64,000 nt of DNA, from contig CM068825.1 in NCBI GenBank assembly GCA_028554795.2, positions 89,400,951 to 89,464,950 of the forward strand. Reading direction: 5' to 3'. Source of the DNA: Sinohyriopsis cumingii. Lineage: Eukaryota > Mollusca > Bivalvia > Unionida > Unionidae. Positions 1 to 64,000 of the stretch are shown piece by piece. The notes under the pieces were generated by a model. That model did no database searches and was not told the origin of the DNA. It saw only the letters and a list, made by a program, of their open reading frames with translations. Both the position numbers and the translations under genes were made by a program. Within the stretch, counting starts at the first letter, position 1. Each line of letters begins with the position of its first letter.

Positions 1-274
1 ATATTCCAATAAATTAATATTATGACATCATGTAAATGCAATATTCCAATAAATAAATGTCATTATGACATAATAAAAATGCAATATTCCAATAAATTAA
101 TATTATGACATCATGTAAATGCAATATTCCAATAAATAAATGTCATTATGACATCATAAAAATGCAATATTCCAATAAATTAATATCATTATGATGTCAT
201 ATAAATGCAATATTCCAATAAATTAATATCATTATGATGTCATATAAATGCAATATTCCAATAAATTAATATCA
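1..274. repeat. AT-rich tandem array, 40-43 bp unit
   Basis: The unit begins ATATTCCAATAAAT and ends GTAAATGCA. Units of 40 and 43 bp alternate at first (an ~83 bp higher-order period), followed by 43 bp units with a TGATGTCAT core. About 6.5 copies are seen. The array starts at the window edge, so its true length is unknown. It lies in an upstream VPS54 intron. Confidence 0.9.
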
Positions 275-534
275 TATCAACAAGTTTAGATTATGTAGAG
301 GAACTGCTCTCTAAATAATTTATTTAAGTTTAATTTTTTTTTTATTAAGCCCCAAATATGGTGGTGAGGTAGTTGTTAAGCTCCCAATTTTAATACATCA
401 CACTTTTGTCCTAATAATATTTCTTTATTTGAGTGGACATAATGCATTAAAACTATTTTCTTCATTTTAATCAAGAATTTAGCTAATATTTAAAATTCAA
501 TATCTAATGACTTTATCCCATACAGTATTTATTA

Positions 535-1330
535 GAATCTTTCATTTTCATTGGTTCAAGTTATTTTAAATGTTATCAAGTGTAATGTTGATTCAAGTTT
601 TTCACTTTCATTGGTGTCAAGTTATTTTAATTGATTTTATCAAGTGTATGTTAATTAGAATCTTGCACTTTCATTGGTGTCAAGTTATTATCATTGATTT
701 TATCAAAATGTAATATTGATTAGGATCTTGCATTTTCCCTAGTGTCAAGTTATTGTAATTGATTTTATCAAGTGTGATGTTAATTAGAATCTTGCATTTT
801 CATTGGTGTCAAGTTATTATCATTGATTTTATCAAAATGTAATATTGATTAGGATCTTGCACTTTCATTGGTGTCAGGTTGTTATCATTGATTTTATCAA
901 GTGTAATGTTAATTAGAATCTTGCATTTTCATTGGTGTCAAGTTATTGTAATTGATTTTATCAAAATGTAATATTGATTAGAATTTTGCACTTTCATTGG
1001 TGTCAAGTTATTGTAATTGATTTTATCAAGTGTAATATTAATTAGAATCTTGCATTTTCATTGGTGTCAAGTTATTGTAATTGATTTTATCAAGTGTATG
1101 TTAATTAGAATCTTGCACTTTCATTGGTGTCAAGTTATTATCATTGATTTTATCAAAATGTAATATTGATTAGAATTTTGCACTTTCATTGGTGTAAACT
1201 TATTGTAATTGATTTTATCAAGTGTAATGTTAATTAGAATCTTGCATTTTTATTGGTGTAAAGTTATTGTAATTGATTTTATTACATGTAATATTAATTA
1301 GAATCTTGTTGTCAAGTTATTAATTGATAC
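535..1330. repeat. Tandem array, about 62 bp unit, 12-13 copies
   Basis: Each unit contains TTCATTGGTGTCAAGTTATT followed by TGATTTTATCAAGTGTAATG and an ATTAGAATCTTGCA linker, with point changes and 1-3 bp length changes. Variants ending AAAATGTAATATTGATTAG and AAGTGTAATGTTAATTAG tend to alternate, suggesting duplication of two-unit blocks. There is no coding potential. Confidence 0.9.
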
Positions 1331-1487
1331 CATCAGTCAGGAAATGTTTGCAGTAAATAAATATATGACAGATTTTGGGGTTTCTGTAAATTGCACAAAT
1401 TTCAAAACTATTTTTCAGTGCTCAAAATATTTCTGCTAGGTTTTTAATATGCTTCTAGATGGACAAGTTTTCATACTTATAGGCTGC

Positions 1488-1596
1488 TGCATTTGTATGG
1501 GAAAATATGAACGATTTTTTACTCATTGATACTGCACGAACTTGGGAGTGCAGTATTAATCTGAAAAACAAGTTCATATTTTCCCATACAGATGCA
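1488..1596. repeat. Nested inverted repeat (hairpin or MITE-like)
   Basis: A 25 bp outer arm at 1488-1512 pairs with 1572-1596 at 24 of 25 positions. Inside it, ATACTGCAC at 1529-1537 pairs perfectly with GTGCAGTAT at 1549-1557. The outer arms begin TGCATTTGTATGGG and TGCATCTGTATGGG when read outward. No flanking duplication was recognised, so it may be a fold-back element or a structured intronic sequence. Confidence 0.75.
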
Positions 1597-1599
1597 TTA

Positions 1600-3535
1600 A
1601 CCTTTCTATTATATTTTCTTTATGTTTTTCCACCTAAGGCTTAATAATATAGGAGTACTCTTCAAGAAACAAAGTAATTGAATTTAAGCTGTATTTCAAA
1701 ATAAACACACAACCATAGATTCATCAATACACAGTAAGAATATTAATAAACATATAGCACCACCCAGCGACCTTTGAACTTCATTGTGCACCCAAGATTA
1801 GTTTTAAAAAATTCTTGTTCTGGTCTGTTTAAAATTGAAATTTATTTTCATATTTTGAATGACTTAGCATTGAAGAAACTTTTCGGGGTTGTCTGGAATG
1901 GATGGATTTTGTTTCTCTGTTGATCCAACTCAATTCAGCTTTTCTGCTTATGATGGGCTGGAATTATTGGGTCAGTTCAGTGCAGTAAGGAGAATGTGTT
2001 TTCAGTTGGAAATGTAGTCGAAATTACCATACAGTTTTGGTGTGTATCAGGTTTTCCATGATGTGGATCATGTAATTTGGATTTGCAGAGCTAAGTAAGA
2101 AAGTACATTTTGAGGAAATTCAAGATGCATAAATGTAAGTATATTAATTTCCATTCTTATTGCCAGCTAAAGAAGACATGTTTATATCCTTTAGTTGCAT
2201 GCTCGATGTTGGAGGGACCCCATCTATGACCTGTATGGCTTGTATCACTAGGCTTACATTGCATCAAAATAGTTAAAAGCAGAAAATTGCAAAGCAGCTA
2301 TTGTGTGACAGCCCATTTAGCCAACAGAAAATACTATTCGTCATCATGGCTTATTGACTCTGATGTTAGTTTCCTACCAGAATCTTAAGTTGCAATTTTT
2401 TCTCTGATTTAATGTTTTGACTGACTTGTAAAATGGTACATCTCCGATAGATATGCGATAGTCTTTGGCCTAAATATGATAATCTGTGCTATTTTGATAG
2501 ACCCTAGAGAGCACAGGTGATAATCTGAATCATTCTATTTGTGAAAAGTTACGAATATTTCTCCTAAATAACTGTTTAAATGATCAGAAAATTATTTTCA
2601 ATTAGTGCATCCTAATTTTGCCGTTGACATTGCGAATATCAAATTCATTTCCGGTGTCATTTTTTACTCTGTAAACTTGTCCACATCATTGACACCTCTT
2701 CTGTCAAATGGACAAAACAGCTTGTTTAGTCATTCACAAAAAATCTAATCAATCGAAAGCTAAAGCATCTACAACATGAGTGTACATGGTTTGTTTACAA
2801 AGTAGTTCCTAATACACTATTTTTAGGCACACGTGTCATGCAGTATGAAGCCATGCAATATGGAAAAATACTACACAAATCTGACAATGTAAAGTAAACA
2901 GAAAAAATGAGCATATAATAATAGCAGTTATACAGCAAATTTTACGTAAGTTTTTGTACTTTTTTTCAAATAGTGTTATTTAATGAAACAGTATGTATGC
3001 AAAATTAAAAGCAGTAAACAAGAACATTACACTAGCAAAAAATCAGTAAGGTATGCAGCAAGAAAACAAGGCTAAAATCATTGCATACCTGAATTCACAA
3101 AAATAAGAAGCACACAGATAAAGTCACAGAAATTAATGCCTATTAACCAAAAAGAAATATTCAAGAAATTCCCAGAGTTATCACATAACACACCTGTAAT
3201 GGCACCATGATGTCATATCATAGTATTTGTGCACCACACTCTATTGCAATAAATAGGGTTGCTGGAAAGTTTGAACTGGACAAAGTGACTTCTCAGGCAA
3301 GAGTTTCCTCTTTTAGTGTTTTCCAAATTTATATCTTGAATCTTCAACCACGTATATATTTTATTATGCTCCCACTGTGATAGCAGACTGGGACATGTTG
3401 TTTTGCTGCTGTCTGTTTTATGTGTCATTCCAATTTAGTGCAATAACACAAACATTATTGGACTTAGAACACAGTTTATCAAAGTCACAAGTGGTTAATA
3501 TGATTTGATTTTCAGACCACTTCAGCAGTTTTAGA
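1600..3535. other. VPS54 intron, no feature recognised
   Basis: AT-rich sequence with no exon-like open frame, repeat array or transposon motif that I can support. An upstream VPS54 exon could in principle hide here, but no conserved peptide was seen in the three + frames. Confidence 0.5.
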
Positions 3536-3539
3536 GGAT

Positions 3540-4600
3540 CTAACAGGATGCCGTGTTGTCCATTGATTGTCTGTCCTTCTATTAGCATAAATTTGTTATT
3601 GCTACTCCTCCTAATCTATGTTGAGGATTGCCATTAAATGTAACACACACATTTATTCCAAAGTCTAGTAGGTGCTGCTCAGATGTTAAATATGGTCAAC
3701 ACGTTAACAATTCTAAAAGTCTTGTTGTATCTCCTCAACCTGAATGCATGGTGATATCAGCATGGTGATATCGGAATGGTGATATCAGCATGGTGATATC
3801 GGAATGGTGAAATCAGCATGGTGATATCAGCATGGTGCTGCTCAGACATATAATATGGCCACCAAAGCAACAATCTTCAAAATCTTGTTAACACTACTCA
3901 ACCTGAATGGATGGCCATGTCAACTTAGGGTTTTCACTGAAACATTTCTTATGATGTCTAGTTGGTCATCAATGAAAATAGTGCCAGTCTAATGTCAACT
4001 ATGACTACCATAGCAGCCATCTCGATAATCTTGTTATCACTAATCCTCCAGAACAGCAAGTGATTTCAGCATGGGTTTTCACCAAAAGACTTCATATGAT
4101 GTCTAGTTGGGCCTACATGAACTCATTTTCATTTGGACATCTATAATTGCCACCAGGGCAGCCATTTTGAAAATTTTGTTATCACCAATTTTCCTAAATG
4201 GATTGTCATATTCAACATGGGGGTTTAATTGAAAGACTTCTTATGATGTCGAGTTGGTCCAATATGAAAATGGTGCCAAACCAATATCCATTATGTACAC
4301 CAGAACAGCTTCTTTAAAATCTTGTTGTTGCTACTCCTCCACATTGGAAAGTCATATTGGCATGGGGTTTCCACCAGAAAGGTTCTTATGATGGTTCATT
4401 GTTCCTAAATGAAAAGGATGCCTCCCATATGGCTGGCACAGTAGCCATCTTGAAAATCTTGTTATTTCTACTCTTGAATGGAAAGCTAATATCAGTATGG
4501 GGTTTTCACCAGAAGACTTATACAATGTTGCACTTTGGATCCTGATGTCACATGCATGTCCCCTCTCCTCCAAATCTTGGAGATACACATTTTAAAGTTT
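3540..4600. repeat. Dispersed repeat family A, ~140 bp internal units (copy 1)
   Basis: Diverged units recur about every 140 bp. Each reads roughly: a 'cttgaaaatcttgttat' core, then tgctactcctcc, 'gatggtcatatcaacatgg', a ttttcaccagaagactt block, 'atgatgtctagttgg', then 'aaatgaaaatggtgcca' and 'atatggccacc'. Cores are near 3887, 4027, 4178, 4317 and 4450. Other copies lie at 5310-5850, 42890-44335 and 56375-56670. Short open frames here are chance products. Confidence 0.75.
3746..3834. repeat. 14 bp minisatellite inside family A
   Basis: About six to seven units of GCATGGTGATATCA, alternating with a GGAATGGTGATATC variant. Confidence 0.85.
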
Positions 4601-5309
4601 ACAGTTCTTAATGTACTAGTAATGCTAAAGACACTGAAATAATCTTATATGCTTTGATAATTTTGCCACCTTAACTTCATTATCTGCACTATATATTCAT
4701 CTTTTCCTTGGACACTTACATTATTGTAATAAACATTTCACACAATGCTCAAGTAACTCATCAAAAGCATTAACATGTTTAAATATCTGATTCACCTGAA
4801 ATTAGTTGCACTATGGAATATTCTATTCCAGAGCATGCTCTCATTTACCTTCAGTGTTCACTTGGCGTCTACCAACATGTATTATAATCATTCCATTATT
4901 TCTGGGTTTTTAAAAACATACTAATTTATTAGTGAAATGACCAATTGTATATTTTCTTAAATAAAGTCCATTTTGTCATTCACTTTTAAAATAAATTAGA
5001 TCTTCACTATATGTGGGCATTTGACCTTGAAAATACATCACACTAGTGGATATTAAAGACTACATTGCAATTTGCAGACTATACCAAAGATGTTGAATCT
5101 TTTGGTTGCCAAATATATTTTTTTTTAAATTGATATCAGTTGCCATCTTACAGTTTTTTTAAACTTCTAGCAACTTTGCTAATGTCACAATAGATGTTGA
5201 TGGATGTGCACTAATAAAAAGTAGTAGGCTTATTTTTCAATTATTTTTTTCTTGAGAATAAGAAACAAATCCAGGGATTACAGAGCAGTCAAGATTTGGG
5301 TGACATGGG
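4601..5309. other. VPS54 intron, no feature recognised
   Basis: AT-rich intronic sequence between two family A copies. Nothing else seen. Confidence 0.5.
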
Positions 5310-5850
5310 AAAAAATTACTGGAAACCCACAACCCCATGCTCAAGGTGCTTATGGTGTCTAGTTGCTCTTAAATAAAATTTTTATCATTTTGATCATGAC
5401 AAAACCTATCTTGAAAATCTTGTATCCTTGATGGAAAGGCATAACAAAGAATTTTCACCTGTACGATGTCTACTTGGTATTAAATGAAAATTGTGCTTAT
5501 CTTATTATCCATTATGGCCATCATGACAACCATCTTGAAAATCTTGTTATTGCTACTTCTAAAGGGAAAGTCATATGAATATAGGCTTTGCACCAGGAAA
5601 TTTGCTATGCTATCGAGTTGGTCATAAATGAAATTGGTGCTAATCTGACCTCAAATGTGGCAGCCACAGTGAACATAACTGAAAATCTTGTCACTTATTC
5701 TTCTGAATGGATGGTCATATCAACATGGAATTTTCACTGAAGTCTTCTAATGGTGTCCATATTGTCCTTAACCAAAATGCTGCCTGTCTTAACATACACC
5801 ACAGCTGCCACAGTGACTGATTTTTGAACATTTTATGGCTGAAGAATCTC
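5310..5850. repeat. Dispersed repeat family A (copy 2)
   Basis: The same ~140 bp unit as 3540-4600, with cores near 5411, 5535 and 5680 and the accompanying 'tggtcataaatgaaattggtg' and 'gatggtcatatcaacatgga' blocks. More diverged than the 43 kb copy. Confidence 0.65.
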
Positions 5851-5859
5851 CGAGATGGT

Positions 5860-6491
5860 TTCAGTACTTAGCAGTTATGAAGTAAAAGTGGTGTTATCAT
5901 GAATTGCTGGAAATCTTTTCAGACAGTAGAGCATCAGTCCCATCAAGGGACTCTTGTTCATTTTTTTTTTGCACATTTGTTTACTTCTTGGACACAGTAG
6001 GTATTTTATCTGTATTCATATCTAGATAACTGACTAGATTTTCAGGTTGCAGACATTTGTGTTTTATTTGTCATTTGCACAATTTTGTCACTTTTGTGAC
6101 TTTATTAAGCAAAACAGCTTGGTAATCACAGTTTAGAAAAAATCTTGAGAGGTAGACAATTGAACTTTGGCATGCATATTTATATATTTAAATACACCAC
6201 TGGTTAATTTTGTCTTGCCTTTAAAGCAGTTTTTACACACTCTCTTTTCAGATTTCAATCTTTGGAAAGTGGGACTTTTGTTCTGCATTTATACAGACAC
6301 AAATCTAGTTAATAGTAATGTAATAATAACTAGATCTATTAGTTGTTGTTTTACATAATAATATTTCTGCTGTAGAATAACTACATATTTCTTTTGAAAA
6401 CTCACCTGATAATAACATTAGCTTTTTTATAAGAATAATGCCCATTACATGCTTTATATTGGTGTCAGTCCATTGTCTTCTTTATTTGCAG
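5860..6491. other. VPS54 intron up to exon w1
   Basis: No repeat recognised. The sequence just before 6492 (ttctttatttgcag) is a good 3' splice site. Confidence 0.6.
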
Positions 6492-59148
<52,657 letters not shown>

Positions 59149-62060
59149 CAAAGGTTGAACATCAGTGACCAAAACACCTCAATCTACAAATGCTTATGTC
59201 AGCACTGCTATCATTATATAGTGCAATCATACTATATAGACAGCCAGTGACTGGTGCAACGTGTTAAAAGCCCAACAGTTGAGAAAGGCAGCAAACACTT
59301 GTTTCATTCATGGAAGTGCTTGCCATTGACATATAAAAAGAAGCTTGGAGAATCCAGATTTGTGCTTAATATACTTCAAATGTTGTGTGCTTGTCTTGTT
59401 GTATTTAAAACTCTTTACTCAGTGAAATTGGTTTAATATATATTTACAAGGGCAAGTAATTTTATGTGTTAATCTTTGAAGAGCGTGGTTTAACTCCTGG
59501 AAAATTTAGTTTTGTGCCAATTCAGTGCGAGTATTTGTCCATCCAACATCAGAAATTTACAGCGGAGGACACGCCATTTAGTCAAGAGAGTCTGACTGTA
59601 CATAATGATAGCCTTACTGATTGCAGCCCAACTGTAGAATTTTAATAAGTTAAATGTGTGTCAAAATTGTCCTATCTTATGCCAGTAGCGGATCATAGAG
59701 AGAAATTGTACAGTCACTGAGAAGCAAACAGTTTCTGCAGTCAGCTCTGTACAGTCTAATTTTGTTTAGCAAACAGAAAACATTTCAACCAAAAATATTG
59801 GATAAAAGTGGTCATTAGGTAAATAGATTTACTTCTGGAATAACTTTAAGAAACTGTCCAACTTATGGTATCCTATAAAAGAAATTGTTCCCTCACAATG
59901 AATTTTATAAAAGGATTTGTTGAACAAATGGGTGCTGGTAAATGAGGCTAGACCATCTTAGGAAAGAGCTTCATTTGGTATGGTGGCTGGAACACAAAAA
60001 TATGAAATGGTTCCCCTAAATATAGATGTCAACGCGGCACTCATTTTGTTATCTTGCAGTGACTTCCATAAGTTTCTGCAGGTAACTGAATGTTCATGCA
60101 AATCCAAGGCTGAGACAGACACCAGATAAAATAAATCTAATTGTTACAAAAAAATTTCTGAAAACTTAGAATCTTAATACTTTTTTCATTCAAAAGGTTA
60201 ATGCAAGTTTCATTGCTTTGTGTAATATTAGTTTCAATTCAGAACTGTAGTTTTGACATAGAGTCAAACTTTTTAGTTTTATGAATTTCAAGACAGGTCT
60301 GGATCCCTGAATTTCATGCATTAGCCTTCAGCCAGTTATACTAATTTGAATGTGACCTCGCCACCACAAAAGGAAAACATGAATATTACATCCACCTTTT
60401 TTGCAGTCACTATGAAACATTTAACAGCTACAATATTTTATTTAAAGTAGAAATATGTTCACACAAAATGCTGGCTTACCTGACCTAAAAGCAAAACTTA
60501 ATCCAGGTCTACAGGTGGATGGACAGAAGTAGATGGACAGAAGGCTGGAAAGATGGTCAAGGCTAACACTATCTACCCCTTTACACATTTGTGGCAACTA
60601 TAGTCTAAAGTGTGTACGTTATGCTGTTGTCGATAACACTTGTATTCATTGTTTGGAATGCGATTTTCAGAGTCTCGACAAAGCACAACCAAATGATAGC
60701 GATTGAAGATAATGTATTGTCCATGAGGAACATTGAGTCATTGGTTAGCATCTCAGATTCATTACTAATTAATCGCCAGTTGGAATTTTACCATAAGATC
60801 AGCTTGGATCCACTAAAATGGTGATTTACTTTAGTCCAGATGCGTCATCATTAAAAAGAAACACCAAACTAAACCAGTCCTTTTCCTATCTAGATGAACT
60901 ATCAAAAGCAGACACAAAAGGTTTGAAATCACATTATTCTAAGTCTGTTCTGTTCTCATTAGCATGAGGGTGGGGCTGGTGGTTACATGAAGAATTTCAT
61001 TCACAAGAAGAAAATTTTTCGACTTGCAGGTATAACTTCAGTTATCTCAACTCATAAGAATCCTTAACTAATCCAGATGACTGAGACGAGTGTTAACATA
61101 AAGTATTAATTTTATACCCAAAAGATATTCCAGTGTTCCACTTTTCAAACGACTCTACAGCTTTGATGTGTGTTTAATTTACATTTGACATCATTTCCTG
61201 GCAGTATCAATTTTGATGCATCATTTTTGCACAAGAATATGTGTGTGTGTGTGTTTTGTATTTATTGCCCCTAAAATGGTTGTCATGTGCAATATTTTTT
61301 GTATCTGTTGCTCTTTTAAAGAATCACACATAACAATGTTAAAAAATGTACTGTTATTTAGAAACTGATTTTATTTCTAGTATGCAAATAACATTTTAAT
61401 AAATATTGATTTTGAACTAATTATTTTATCAACTTGAAACTGACATTATGCTGGTTTATGGTTAATCTTTCATAGGCTCTCCTTTTGCTCCAATGTTAAG
61501 AATGAGATTAAAATAAATCTGCATGGACTTGCTTGCATGACATATTAAAGACATGATTAAATGTGAAATTATTTATTGGTTTAATTATATTCAACAAAGT
61601 AAATAAAAAGTGTTCTTTAAGAACATAACTGAAGTGGTAGATGACCACAGAAGTCACATGATACGACATTTTATATCAAAGACAAAGGGATATTTTTATG
61701 CATAAAAAAGTCATATATTTATCAATTTAAGAAAGAATAAACATTTAATAAAAAAATTTAATCTAGTTTTTTTGCATGTCTGTTCCCCATTTTAGAAGTG
61801 AGTCATAGGATTGCTTTTAAACATACTTTTTACCTCTGAGGTACACCAGTATCCAGAGAGCTTTTAGAAAAGGTGGTACTATCTTGCATCTGAAATTTCG
61901 GTTTTTAAAAAAGGAGATATTAAAATAGATAAGTGGCCCCTAAAAACTATGTTAACTAAGTCATTCATTATGCAGTATTTCCATGTGATGCTATAAGCTT
62001 CCTCCAAGTAAGAAAAAAAATGTAATTGGGGGAAGGGAGGCAGAACTTAGTTTAATTATG
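59149..62060 (+). other. VPS54 3' UTR and downstream flank
   Basis: No further coding exon. AATAAA poly(A) signals occur at 60130-60135, 61398-61403 and 61512-61517, and which is used cannot be told from sequence. A TG run lies near 61240. No second gene was recognised. Confidence 0.5.
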
Positions 62061-62065
62061 CAATA

Positions 62066-62382
62066 CTTACCCATAGCTTTTGTTTAGCTTTATTTTGTGC
62101 TGAAAAAATGCACCATCCATTTGATGTGCATACATCCTCCCTGAGACTGAAGAATTGTTAGTATGACACAATTCCCTTGTCCTTAGTAAGCACGTATAAT
62201 TCATCTTTTCATAAACGATTTTTACATCAGGACATCAGAGTGGAGTGCAAGGAGGGCATTTTTTTTTGACAATTGCTGTAGGTATGTATTTCATAATTAA
62301 AATTAGTTTTACGCCCCCCCCCCCAAAAAAAAACGCTACATTTTAATAGCAACAATTGCTTACCCATAGCTATTGTTTAGCT
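62066..62382. repeat. 24 bp direct repeat, 293 bp apart
   Basis: CTTACCCATAGCTTTTGTTT plus AGCT at 62066-62089 recurs at 62359-62382 with one difference, next to the 3' side of the DIRS-like element. It could be part of that element's split terminal repeats. Confidence 0.5.
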
Positions 62383-62460
62383 GAATTTGTCAGTATGGTT
62401 TGCTGGCTGATGCTCCATTAAACTATTAAGAAAACAGAAAATGTAAAAAATTTAAAATTG

Positions 62461-64000
62461 GTGGAGAGGTTCCATGTTAAAGATATTTCTCGGGGCCACA
62501 TGTTGTGCCTTAATTGCCTTTGAAGCCCTTGAGAGGGAGGAAAAGATGCTTCCTACCATTTATTTGTTCTTTGGATGCCTCAAGACAGACACAGAATGTC
62601 ATCATGGGACATAAAAGTCCATCTCTATCATCCACAGCACAGATTCAACTGTAACAGAATTTCTGTTGTAGTGGAGCTATGGAAGGTAATTGATTTTTGG
62701 CTAAAAATCCCAGTTAACAAAGCAGGGAACCCAAATCATTATTCCTATTAAACCAGAGACAGCCAGTATCAATAGATAAGGCATGAATCTGACTTCATCC
62801 CGCTGAGGTGAGGGCAAGTAAAAATAGTCATGAGATTCAGGGCTTGGAAAGAAGCCTCACTCAGTGGCTCATAGGGGATTTTGATTAATCATCATAAAAT
62901 ACAAGATTTGTGGCATAAGAGAGCATGAGACAGATAAAATCAGCAAGGTGCAAATCCAAACCAATTACCGTGCCTTGAGAGAATTTAAGTGTTTGAAATG
63001 GCCCTTGGCAGTTCTATAGCCCTTGATAGTAGATACAGAGAAAAAAAAATTCTCAAAGAGAAAGAAAAGGAAATCTGCAGTTATTTCAGAAGCAGCTATG
63101 ATCAACATGTTTCCTACTACACCAATCACAGAAGAATCTCCATCTGGCATCATAGACCTTGGATGTAGAAGCTCTCCTGACCTGAATGATGCAGCTTGCA
63201 ACTTGACCAAATCATTTGTTCTGGCAGAGAGGTTGCTTGAGATGAGCCAAGTGTGAAGGTGGAGAATTTGTGGGCTGTTGTGGAGGAGGGATCCCTGGTG
63301 TTGTGACAGAAGATCCCTCCTGTGAGAAAGAGACCTGGGTTTAACAATCAGATAGTCTAGAAGATGGATGAACCATGAGTGCTGAGGCCACATAGGGGCT
63401 ATGAAAACAATCTGAGCATTGGAAGTTCCGACTTTTTGCAGAACTTGAGGAATCAGTCCGAAGGGTGGGTAGGTGTAAGCAAACAGCCGATCTGGAGTTC
63501 TTGATCTGGGACAGGAGAAACATAAAGTGGAAGTCTGTTGTTGAACCTGGTTGCAAATAGAGCCACTAAGGGTCTTCCCCACAGCGAGAAAAGTGACTCT
63601 GTAATGGAGCGGTGAAGAGTCCATTCTGTGAGGATGACTCTGACAGTTCTGGAGAGACTGTTTGCCAAAACGTTCTTCTTGCCCCGAGTATGCCGAACTC
63701 TGAATGTTATGTTTTCCAGGTTGGCCCAGTGCAGGAGGTTCCCGACTTTCACACACACAGAGGAAACATGTGTGCCTCCTTGACATCAGAGATAAGCTAT
63801 GACAGATGTGATGTCAGAGGAGACCATGACAGATCAACCCCTTACGCTGTCAATGCACCATAGTAATGCTAGGTATACAACCTTCATAATGTAGAATTAT
63901 ACCCTCTGGTTCGAAATGGGTGTCCCTACCAGAAACTTATGCATTGGCGATCAGATAGATGTGGGGTTCTGTTGAATGCACGAGGACTCCAATCATGACT
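62461..64000 (-). mobile_element. DIRS-like retrotransposon 4 (minus, runs off right edge)
   Basis: Read from 64000 leftward: an RNase H tail with CQGGTHVSS, NITFRVRHTRGKKNVLANSL then SR, 'LTEWTLHRSI' and VALFATRFNNRLPLYVSPVP (63453-63758 frame). A frameshift near 63490 leads into FAYTYPPFGLIPQVLQK, QIVFIAPMWPQHSWFIHLLD and DLLSQ, and then the recombinase N-terminal block FFFSVSTIKGYRTAKGHFKH (63000). Further left, broken frames give PYEPLSEASFQALNLMTIFT (about 62850) and GRKHLFLPLKGF (about 62540), recombinase core blocks. RT/RH then tyrosine recombinase defines the DIRS order. At least one frameshift and several stops make it non-functional as seen. The RT proper lies beyond the window. Confidence 0.85.

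Noticed and set aside
1-6491. Additional upstream VPS54 exons in the window
   Set aside because: Looked for splice-bounded conserved peptides and found none convincing. The N-terminal half is assumed to lie left of the window, but a short exon could have been missed.
63023-63256. + strand frames in the 63 kb region
   Set aside because: Antisense shadows of the DIRS-like element, whose recognisable motifs are all on the - strand.

Overview
This is animal (metazoan) nuclear DNA. It is AT-rich, has GT-AG introns of up to about 7.5 kb, and carries tRNA-derived SINEs, a CR1-like LINE, DIRS-type tyrosine-recombinase retrotransposon remnants, a pogo/Tigger-like DNA transposon and many minisatellites. 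The repeat mix fits a marine invertebrate, most likely a lophotrochozoan such as a mollusc. That is an inference from repeat style; the species cannot be named from the window.

The only host gene I can support is the 3' half of VPS54 (GARP complex subunit) on the + strand. Sixteen exons between 6492 and 59148 join with consistent phases into one open frame of 491 codons (490 residues plus TAG). All have AG acceptors and GT donors, and they match the C-terminal half of animal VPS54 through to its terminal tryptophan segment. The 5' half of the gene lies to the left of the window. Exons are called w1-w16 here (window numbering). Everything from 1 to 59045 that is not one of these exons is VPS54 intron.

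Layout: 1-6491 is an upstream intron with two AT-rich tandem arrays, a nested hairpin and a dispersed family of ~140 bp units (family A). 6492-14496 holds w1-w3 with SINEs, small minisatellites and a ~1 kb degenerate duplication. 14497-20356 holds a decayed DIRS-like element and a 5'-truncated LINE sitting inside a (TA)n tract close to w4. 20490-27067 holds a hairpin element, a 2.2 kb Tigger-like transposon with TIRs and TA duplication, and an 83 bp array. 27068-35613 holds w5-w9, with a 45 bp minisatellite and an 18 bp palindrome-rich satellite on either side of the 36 nt exon w8. 35614-44802 holds a second DIRS remnant split by a SINE with a perfect target-site duplication, a 63 bp array, a large family A array and w10-w12. 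44803-59148 holds a third DIRS remnant, several SINEs, a 76 bp array and w13-w16. 59149-62040 is the probable 3' UTR and downstream flank. 62461-64000 is a fourth, better preserved DIRS-like element on the - strand that runs off the right edge.

No novel gene system was found. The points most worth a second look are the polar residue at the VPS54 position equivalent to the mouse wobbler site, the frame-neutral micro-exon between two satellites, the palindromic higher-order satellite, the SINE-into-DIRS insertions that give a relative insertion order, and the unclassified dispersed tandem families.
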